Below are positions 6,965 to 11,740 of a stretch of 11,740 bases of DNA, one piece after another. The notes beneath the pieces were generated by a model, which saw nothing but the letters and a program-made list of their open reading frames with translations, made no database searches and was not told the origin of the DNA. Each line of letters begins with the position of its first letter. Positions within the stretch are counted from its first letter, which is position 1. Source of the DNA: Gammaproteobacteria bacterium. GTDB taxonomy: Bacteria; Pseudomonadota; Gammaproteobacteria; UBA9214. Position numbers and translations under genes: made by a program. Location of the stretch: positions 1-11,740 of the forward strand of contig JAOUCV010000038.1 of the NCBI GenBank assembly GCA_029859555.1. The letters run 5' to 3'.

Positions 6965-9139
6965 TTACCTGATAAACAGCATTTCCTGGTACTTCGGTAA
7001 CGGCCATAGTTCATCCGCCACTTCTGTTTCCAGCATATCTGCATGTGAACGGACTTCATCCATCAGGGCACGGATGTCATTTGCACAAAACTGCATATGC
7101 TCTTCAGTAGAAGAAAAATCATGTTTCTCCATGGCTACAGCAAGTTTTCCTACTGCTGACATCATGGCGTTTGCTTGATCGGCAACCGTTTTTGCTATTG
7201 AGTTATCGAGTTCAACACCCATGTCCAGCATGCTGGCACCTGTCATACCAAGATCAGAGAGGTAACGCATGGCGGCAGGATAAATCATCGTTTTGGCCAT
7301 ATCGACTACAAGTTTTGCTTCAACCTCGATAGACAAAACATACTGCTCTGCATACACCTCAAAGCGACTTTCCAGTTCGACCGGAGACAGCACACCGGTA
7401 CTTGCAAAGAGTTCTTTTACCGATTCTTCACGCAGCGCTGGCAGTGCATCAGCCGTGGTTGGAATATTCTTTAAGCCACGCTCCTCAACCGCCATCTTGT
7501 GCCAGTCCGTAGAGTAGCCATCACCACCGAAGACAACATTACCATGCGCGTCCATCAGCTCTTTAAGTACAGAAATGACGGCCACTGCCTGATCACTGTC
7601 TTTTGCCAGTGCAGCTTCCAGCTTTTCAGCAATCCAGTTAAGGGAATCAGCCAGCATGGTGTTCATGGCCACCAGCGGGCCTGAAACAGACTGTGCCGAG
7701 CCCACGGCACGGAATTCAAAGCGGTTGCCGGTAAAGGCGAAAGGCGAGGTGCGGTTGCGGTCGCCCGGATCACGCTCAAAGTGAAGAATCTGGTCAAGCC
7801 CGAGATCCATAACGCCGCCGCCTTCACCTTTAATGAGTTTTCCGGTCTTGATATCGTGAAAAACTTTTTCCAGCTGGTCTCCCAGGTAGACCGACAGGAT
7901 AGCCGGAGGTGCTTCATTGGCACCGAGGCGGTGATCATTTCCTGCTGATGCAATCACCGCGCGCAGCAGTGGGCCGAACTTGTGAACACCGCGAATGACG
8001 GCACCACAGAACAACAAAAAGTTCAGATTGTCATGCGGCGTGCTTCCCGGATCAAGCAGGTTACCCTGGGTGGCGTTACCAACCGACCAGTTGACATGCT
8101 TGCCGGAACCATTGATACCGGCAAATGGTTTCTCGTGCAACAGACACAGAAAGCCGTGTTTCTTTGCCGTGCTTTTCATCAAGGTCATCATCAGCTGCTG
8201 ATGGTCAGCCGCGACGTTTGCTGCCTCGAAGTAAGGCGCAATCTCAAACTGACCGGGTGCCACTTCATTATGATGCGTCTTGGCAGGAATACCCAGCTTG
8301 TATAACTGGTCTTCAAAATCCTGCATAAACACCTGAACGCGTGCCGGGATAGCACCAAAATAATGGTCATCAAACTGCTGGCCTTTTGGTGATGCCGCAC
8401 CAAACAGGGTACGTCCGGCCAGCAACAGGTCCGGGCGGCTATTGGCAAAATTAGTGTCGACCAGAAAGTATTCCTGCTCTGCACCACAGCTGGAATTTAA
8501 AGGTGCAATGTCCGTTTCACCCATCAGGGAAAGCACCTTTTGTGCAGCCTGGTTCATGGCGTCGTTGGAGCGTAACAGCGGAATCTTTTTATCCAGCGCT
8601 TCACCCGTCCAGGACATGAATACACAGGGAATCATCAGCGTTGCACCATTGTCCGTTTGCATGATGTAGGCCGGGCTGGTTGGATCCCATGCAGTGTAAC
8701 CACGGGCAGCGTTGGTCATACGAATACTGCCATTGGGGAAAGAGGAGCCGTCGGGCTCACCCTTGATCAGCAGGCTGCCGGTAAATTCGGTAATCGCGCT
8801 GCCATCAGCGTTGGTGACAATAAAGCCATCGTGTTTTTCCGCCGTAATATTGGTCATTGGATAAAAGATATGGGAGAAAAACTTGACGCCTTTTGAAATA
8901 GCCCATTCTTTCATTGCCGCAGCAACAACGTCTGCCGTTGCAGGATCCAGGGGAACACCCGTCTGTACTGTCTTCTTGACCGCCTTGAATGCATTCTTGG
9001 AAAGAGCCCACTCCATTCTTGCCAGGTTAAAAACATCCTCTGCCCAGATATCTCCCAACTTGTCGGGCATGCTTACGGCTACTGGTTCACGGTTTGTTAT
9101 TTGATAAATCGCCTGCAGGCGAGCTTCATTTCCACTCAT
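6965..9139 (-). CDS. glnN: Glutamine synthetase type III
   Basis: This 724-residue ATP-dependent ligase makes glutamine from glutamate and ammonium in the cytoplasm. Its length is that of GSIII, against about 470 for GSI and 350 for GSII. Active-site blocks are visible: GAEQEYFLVD at 219-228, HHNEVAPGQFE at 289-299, NGSGKHVNWS with His348, NRTSPFAFTGNRFEFRAVGS with NRFEFR at 472-477, and a GSIII-like C-terminal region with AMEKHD. An ATG at 9145 is also in frame, but GAGGA (9147-9151) ends one base from it. The ATG at 9139 has 7-nt spacing and is preferred, giving MSGNEARLQ. The gene is monocistronic: a terminator follows it and a sigma-54/NtrC control region precedes it, implying induction under nitrogen limitation. 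Confidence 0.96.
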   Translation of the reverse strand: MSGNEARLQAIYQITNREPVAVSMPDKLGDIWAEDVFNLARMEWALSKNAFKAVKKTVQTGVPLDPATADVVAAAMKEWAISKGVKFFSHIFYPMTNITAEKHDGFIVTNADGSAITEFTGSLLIKGEPDGSSFPNGSIRMTNAARGYTAWDPTSPAYIMQTDNGATLMIPCVFMSWTGEALDKKIPLLRSNDAMNQAAQKVLSLMGETDIAPLNSSCGAEQEYFLVDTNFANSRPDLLLAGRTLFGAASPKGQQFDDHYFGAIPARVQVFMQDFEDQLYKLGIPAKTHHNEVAPGQFEIAPYFEAANVAADHQQLMMTLMKSTAKKHGFLCLLHEKPFAGINGSGKHVNWSVGNATQGNLLDPGSTPHDNLNFLLFCGAVIRGVHKFGPLLRAVIASAGNDHRLGANEAPPAILSVYLGDQLEKVFHDIKTGKLIKGEGGGVMDLGLDQILHFERDPGDRNRTSPFAFTGNRFEFRAVGSAQSVSGPLVAMNTMLADSLNWIAEKLEAALAKDSDQAVAVISVLKELMDAHGNVVFGGDGYSTDWHKMAVEERGLKNIPTTADALPALREESVKELFASTGVLSPVELESRFEVYAEQYVLSIEVEAKLVVDMAKTMIYPAAMRYLSDLGMTGASMLDMGVELDNSIAKTVADQANAMMSAVGKLAVAMEKHDFSSTEEHMQFCANDIRALMDEVRSHADMLETEVADELWPLPKYQEMLFIR

Positions 9140-9163
9140 TTCCATTTCCTCTATATAGAATGC

Positions 9164-9262
9164 TTAACAAAGTCGAATCACCGGGTTTGTTTCAACAAGC
9201 AAAACAAGCCCTTTGAGTCGAGGGGTTATCTGTTTGGCCAGTGGCCGCTGATACACGCTCAT
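9164..9262 (-). CDS. Possible 32-residue leader ORF in the glnN 5' region
   Basis: Between the predicted sigma-54 transcription start (about 9314) and glnN, an ATG at 9262 opens 32 codons ending at TAA 9164-9166, 24 nt before the glnN start. AAAGG lies 9 nt upstream of the ATG. The peptide is basic at first (YQRPLAKQITPRLKG) and then hydrophobic (LVLLVETNPVIRLC). I do not recognise it. It could be a real small protein, a translated regulatory leader or chance. The frame is also open further upstream, but that part runs through the promoter and NtrC sites and is unlikely to be coding. Confidence 0.25.
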   Translation of the reverse strand: MSVYQRPLAKQITPRLKGLVLLVETNPVIRLC

Positions 9263-9324
9263 GGCAGAGCGCCTTTGCTTCCAGTGCGTCGTCTTGATGC
9301 AATTCGTTAAAATGACCAGAGTAC

Positions 9325-9340
9325 AGCAATTAACATGCCA
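9325..9340 (-). promoter_or_regulatory. Sigma-54 (RpoN) promoter of glnN
   Basis: On the - strand the sequence reads TGGCATGTTAATTGCT, against the sigma-54 consensus TGGCACG-N4-TTGCW. The invariant GG and GC are exactly 10 bp apart, and only one base of the conserved positions differs (T for C). The predicted start of transcription is about 9314, leaving a leader of about 175 nt before glnN. Two NtrC-like sites lie upstream at a typical enhancer distance. Confidence 0.85.
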
Positions 9341-9437
9341 CACCCGTCTGCAAGACCCGCGTAAGCCTAACTGCCGACCGTAACGATAAAAAGTGCTCAG
9401 TCCTGTAATACGGCGGAAGCCGCGAAGCCCTCTCAAG

Positions 9438-9454
9438 ATGACCAAACTGGTGCA
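9438..9454. promoter_or_regulatory. NtrC-like enhancer site, promoter-proximal
   Basis: ATGACCA-AAC-TGGTGCA matches the NtrC dimer consensus TGCACCA-N3-TGGTGCA at 11 of 14 positions; the right half is perfect and the left half keeps ACCA. Its centre is about 132 bp upstream of the predicted glnN start of transcription. It is read together with the better site at 9458-9474. Confidence 0.7.
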
Positions 9455-9457
9455 TAA

Positions 9458-9474
9458 TGCACCAAATTTGTGCA
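9458..9474. promoter_or_regulatory. NtrC-like enhancer site, promoter-distal
   Basis: TGCACCA-AAT-TTGTGCA matches TGCACCA-N3-TGGTGCA at 13 of 14 positions. Its centre is about 152 bp upstream of the predicted start of transcription and 20 bp (two helical turns) from the neighbouring site. Paired sites upstream of a sigma-54 promoter are the classical arrangement for nitrogen-regulated genes. Confidence 0.82.
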
Positions 9475-9499
9475 ATTCTCACCTGTATGACTGTTTGAG

Positions 9500-9760
9500 C
9501 TAAGCCCTGGTGAAGCTGTCATGCCTGGAAATAACGATAATGCCGCTGTCCGATATCTGGAAACGCTGCCGGTCGCTTGCCAGGTCAACGCCGATCTCCT
9601 CACCCGCAGGAACAACCATCTTCCTGTCAATATTGCAGCGCCTCAGCTGCACACCCTCACACATATAGACATGGTTGAGCCAGATGGAATCTTCACAATG
9701 GCCTTGTCCTGCACCCGGGCACAGAGTTGAACGATTGACGCCACCGCCGTTAATTAATGA
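9500..9760 (-). pseudogene. glgC: C-terminal remnant of ADP-glucose pyrophosphorylase
   Basis: The - strand frame ending at TAG 9500-9502 encodes about 86 residues matching the end of the GlgC beta-helix domain: SLINGGG...NRSTLC near its start, then LNHVYMCEGVQLRRC, IDRKMVVPAGEEIG, DRQRFQISDSGIIVI. These match the E. coli GlgC end (LRRC.IDR, IP.G..IG, D..RF, GI.LV). GlgC is about 420 residues long, so roughly the first four fifths are missing. A stop lies just upstream at about 9770 in the hairpin. Within the fragment the expected ARVQDKAIV appears in another frame, so two compensating frameshifts (after the TGC of TLC, and at ATTGTG before EDSIW) are inferred. With no catalytic domain and no start signal it cannot make a working enzyme. 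The family identity is by memory of the GlgC C-terminus, not by a database search. Confidence 0.82.
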
Positions 9761-9761
9761 C

Positions 9762-9822
9762 CCCGGCTATGTAGCTGTGCGGACTGTTGTTACCCACAGA
9801 AACTGCACAGTCTGAAGCCGGG
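9762..9822. repeat. Imperfect long hairpin between the nitrate transporter gene and the glgC remnant
   Basis: CCCGGCT (9762-9768) pairs with AGCCGGG (9816-9822), CTGTGC (9775-9780) with GCACAG (9805-9810) and CTGT (9784-9787) with ACAG (9796-9799), separated by internal loops. It begins 21 nt after the ATPase stop in the direction of transcription, so it may form the 3' end or a processing structure of that transcript. No U-tract follows it, so it is not a standard intrinsic terminator. It lies 1 bp from the edge of the glgC remnant and may mark the recombination joint. Confidence 0.5.
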
Positions 9823-9843
9823 CAAGCAACCAGACCGGGGCAC

Positions 9844-10722
9844 TCAGGCAGCAGCCACGCCTGTCACCATCTGCAGCGGCCTGGCTTCGTCGCCAGACCT
9901 CTCGTCCTCAGGTTTGCTTGCAGCGCCCCCGGATTCCGGGTTGCGCTGGCGCTCATACAGAAACTTCAACACTGCGGCACGGTAGTGGTTGTACTCGCTA
10001 CTGTCAGCCAGCGCTACCCGGTTACGCGGGCGCTCCAGTTTAATATCGAGAATCTCACCAATGGTCGCTGACGGTCCGTTGGTCATCATCACAATACGGT
10101 CAGACAACAGCACGGCCTCATCCACGTCATGTGTAATCATGATGACGGTATTGCCGAGCTCGGCATGAATTTCCATCAGCGAATCCTGCATATGCGCACG
10201 TGTCAGCGCATCCAGCGCACCGAACGGCTCATCCATCAACAGAACCTTTGGCTGCATGGAAAGCGCACGTGCAATGCCGACACGCTGCTTCATACCGCCC
10301 GATATCTCGCCCGGCAACTTGTTCATGGCATGTTCCATGTGCACAAGTTTCAGGTTGTATTCAATCCATTCGCGCATCTCCGCCTTGCTCTTGTTGCGCT
10401 TGAATACCTGTTTCACAGCGAGTTCAACATTTTCATAGGCACTCAGCCAGGGAAGCAGCGAGTGATGCTGGAATACCACCGCCCGTTCAGGGCCGGGCTC
10501 ATCAACCTCGGTACCATCAAGTATCACGCCACCCGTGGACGCCTGTAACAGCCCGGCAACAATATTCAGTACAGTTGACTTGCCACAACCCGAGTGGCCG
10601 ATCAGCGAAACGTATTCCCCCTCATCCATTTTCAGGTCGACATTATCCAGCGCCACAAAGGGGCCAGCAGGGGTATCGAATACCATCGACACATGATCAA
10701 TGTTCAGATGTTTTTCAGACAT
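9844..10722 (-). CDS. nrtD: Nitrate-type ABC importer, ATP-binding subunit
   Basis: This 292-residue cytoplasmic ATPase powers a NitT/TauT-family importer. Visible are Walker A GHSGCGKST (42-50), Q-loop Gln85, the signature ISGGMKQR (140-147), Walker B VLLMDE (160-165), a D-loop GALDALTR and the switch His198. The segment SLLPWLSAYENVELAV after the Q-loop and the overall likeness fit the NrtC/NrtD nitrate subgroup. It lacks the fused substrate-binding domain of cyanobacterial NrtC and so resembles NrtD. The last 30 or so residues (after YERQRNPESGG) form a polar tail of no known role. GGAG at 10729-10732 lies 6 nt before the start. The gene follows the permease by 48 bp in one operon. Related cyanate, taurine or sulfonate ATPases cannot be excluded from this subunit alone. 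Confidence 0.88.
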   Translation of the reverse strand: MSEKHLNIDHVSMVFDTPAGPFVALDNVDLKMDEGEYVSLIGHSGCGKSTVLNIVAGLLQASTGGVILDGTEVDEPGPERAVVFQHHSLLPWLSAYENVELAVKQVFKRNKSKAEMREWIEYNLKLVHMEHAMNKLPGEISGGMKQRVGIARALSMQPKVLLMDEPFGALDALTRAHMQDSLMEIHAELGNTVIMITHDVDEAVLLSDRIVMMTNGPSATIGEILDIKLERPRNRVALADSSEYNHYRAAVLKFLYERQRNPESGGAASKPEDERSGDEARPLQMVTGVAAA

Positions 10723-10770
10723 GATTCACTCCAGCTATATTTTTCATTGCGTTGATCCTTGTTAATAGTA

Positions 10771-11736
10771 CTAGCGCAGTACTGCATCCTTGTCCCAGGA
10801 GATACGGCGTTGCAACATCAACATGCCGCGATCAAGCAGAAAACCGATAATTCCGATAGTAAACACCGCCACCATAATGCGGCCCAGTGAATTGGAACTG
10901 CCGTTCTGGAATTCATCCCAGACAAACTTTCCCAGTCCCGGATTTTGCGCCAGCATCTCGGCTGCAATCAGCACCATCCAGCCAATACTCAGGCTCAGAC
11001 GCATACCGGTGAAGATCATCGGAATAGCGGAGGGCAGGGCAATCTTCCACACCGTGCTAAACCAGCCAAGGCGCAATACCTTGCCGACGTTCATCAGGTC
11101 CCTGTCCACGGATGAGACACCGACCGCCGTGTTGATCAGGGTCGGCCACAGGCAACACAGCGTTACCGTGATCGCCGATGTTACGAAAGACTTGGAGAAC
11201 ATCGGTTCATCCGTGACATACACGGCACTGACAATGATGGTCACAATCGGTAACCACGCCAGCGGAGAGACCGGTTTAAAAATCTGCACGATCGGATTGA
11301 TAGAACGGTAAACATTGTTGCTCAGCCCGGTCAAGACACCCAGCGGCACAGCGATGACTGTCGCCAGCAGAAAGCCTGTGAACACTGTCAGCAGACTGGT
11401 AATGATCTGGTCAAAAAAGGTTGGCTTGCCGGTATAGGGCCGTATGCGCACGCTGGCATCCGGGTCCTCTGCCAGTTTTTCTTTATTACGCTTTTCCTGT
11501 CGTTCAAAAAAGGCAGCCTCTTTCTGGCGCTCGGCACGGTGTTCCTCGACCAGGTTCGCCGCCTGGCCCCATACGGCGACCGGACCGGGAACCTGACCCA
11601 GCGATGTCTCGATACGTGCAGCTGAATAACTCCACAGCCCCAGAAACACTACAAAGGCAATCAGCGGCAGCACAAAAATCCTGGCAGCTTCCTGGAAATC
11701 CTTTGGCTGAAATGTTTTTATGGTCTGCGTCGTCAT
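10771..11736 (-). CDS. nrtB: Nitrate-type ABC importer, permease subunit
   Basis: This 321-residue inner-membrane permease (BPD_transp_1 fold) of a NitT/TauT importer starts with a short cytoplasmic part, then a membrane helix (about 20-38). Next comes a long charged segment rich in E and K (about 60-100; AERQKEAAFFERQEKRNKEK), then several helices from about residue 112. The cytoplasmic EAA-type loop that contacts the ATPase is VGKVLRLG...KIALPSAIP (about 217-240). The charged insert between the first two helices is a feature of proteobacterial NrtB proteins, which supports nitrate as substrate. The start is ATG 11736, only 4 bases from the window edge, so its ribosome site cannot be judged. 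The periplasmic binding protein (nrtA) is expected upstream, beyond the window. Confidence 0.88.
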   Translation of the reverse strand: MTTQTIKTFQPKDFQEAARIFVLPLIAFVVFLGLWSYSAARIETSLGQVPGPVAVWGQAANLVEEHRAERQKEAAFFERQEKRNKEKLAEDPDASVRIRPYTGKPTFFDQIITSLLTVFTGFLLATVIAVPLGVLTGLSNNVYRSINPIVQIFKPVSPLAWLPIVTIIVSAVYVTDEPMFSKSFVTSAITVTLCCLWPTLINTAVGVSSVDRDLMNVGKVLRLGWFSTVWKIALPSAIPMIFTGMRLSLSIGWMVLIAAEMLAQNPGLGKFVWDEFQNGSSNSLGRIMVAVFTIGIIGFLLDRGMLMLQRRISWDKDAVLR

Positions 11737-11740
11737 GTTT

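Noticed and set aside
9199..9211. Second sigma-54-like element on the glnN strand (GGGCTTG...TTGC)
   Set aside because: Its GG-to-GC spacing is off by at least one base, which sigma-54 does not tolerate; the element at 9325-9340 is much better.
9263..9475. Upstream extension of the glnN leader ORF to 103 residues
   Set aside because: The extension would run through the sigma-54 promoter and NtrC sites, and its residues do not look protein-like.
9762..9822. Integron attC site
   Set aside because: The hairpin lacks the conserved RYYYAAC/GTTRRRY core sites, and no integrase or cassette is present.

Overview
The window suggests a free-living, probably marine or halotolerant, gammaproteobacterium. 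This rests on gene content (GGDEF/EAL receptor, glucosylglycerate genes, NrtBD-type nitrate transporter, sigma-54/NtrC control) and a GC content that looks close to half by eye. The assignment is an inference; there is no rRNA or other marker gene here.

Layout. (1) 1-165: a leader with an AT-rich palindrome, then on the + strand a membrane-anchored GGDEF/EAL cyclic-di-GMP protein (166-2616). (2) On the - strand, a tight three-gene operon read from 6591 down to 2773: gpgP (HAD phosphatase), gpgS (GT81 glucosyltransferase) and a GH13_18 sugar phosphorylase. The first two make the nitrogen-free osmolyte glucosylglycerate; the third probably splits it to glucose-1-phosphate and glycerate. (3) A strong hairpin terminator (6904-6935) separates this operon from a type III glutamine synthetase, glnN (6965-9139, - strand). 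(4) Upstream of glnN is a well-formed nitrogen-control region: a near-consensus sigma-54 promoter (9325-9340, - strand) and two NtrC-like sites (9438-9474) about 130-150 bp upstream of the predicted transcription start. The ~175-nt leader holds a possible 32-codon ORF. (5) 9500-9760 is a remnant of the C-terminus of ADP-glucose pyrophosphorylase (glgC) on the - strand, carrying two compensating frameshifts. It abuts an imperfect hairpin at 9762-9822. (6) 9844-11736 holds the ATPase and permease genes of a nitrate-type ABC importer (- strand). The substrate-binding protein gene is presumably just beyond the right edge.

How it fits together. Nitrate import, ammonium assimilation by a GSIII under apparent NtrC/sigma-54 control, and synthesis plus recycling of a nitrogen-free compatible solute lie side by side. 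Glucosylglycerate is known to accumulate in several bacteria when nitrogen is limiting under salt stress, where it replaces glutamate as the anionic solute. The window therefore reads as a nitrogen-limitation/osmoadaptation island. The sigma-54 signals are visible only for glnN; no such promoter was found upstream of the gpgP operon. The glgC relic suggests that nucleotide-sugar supply was once encoded here too.
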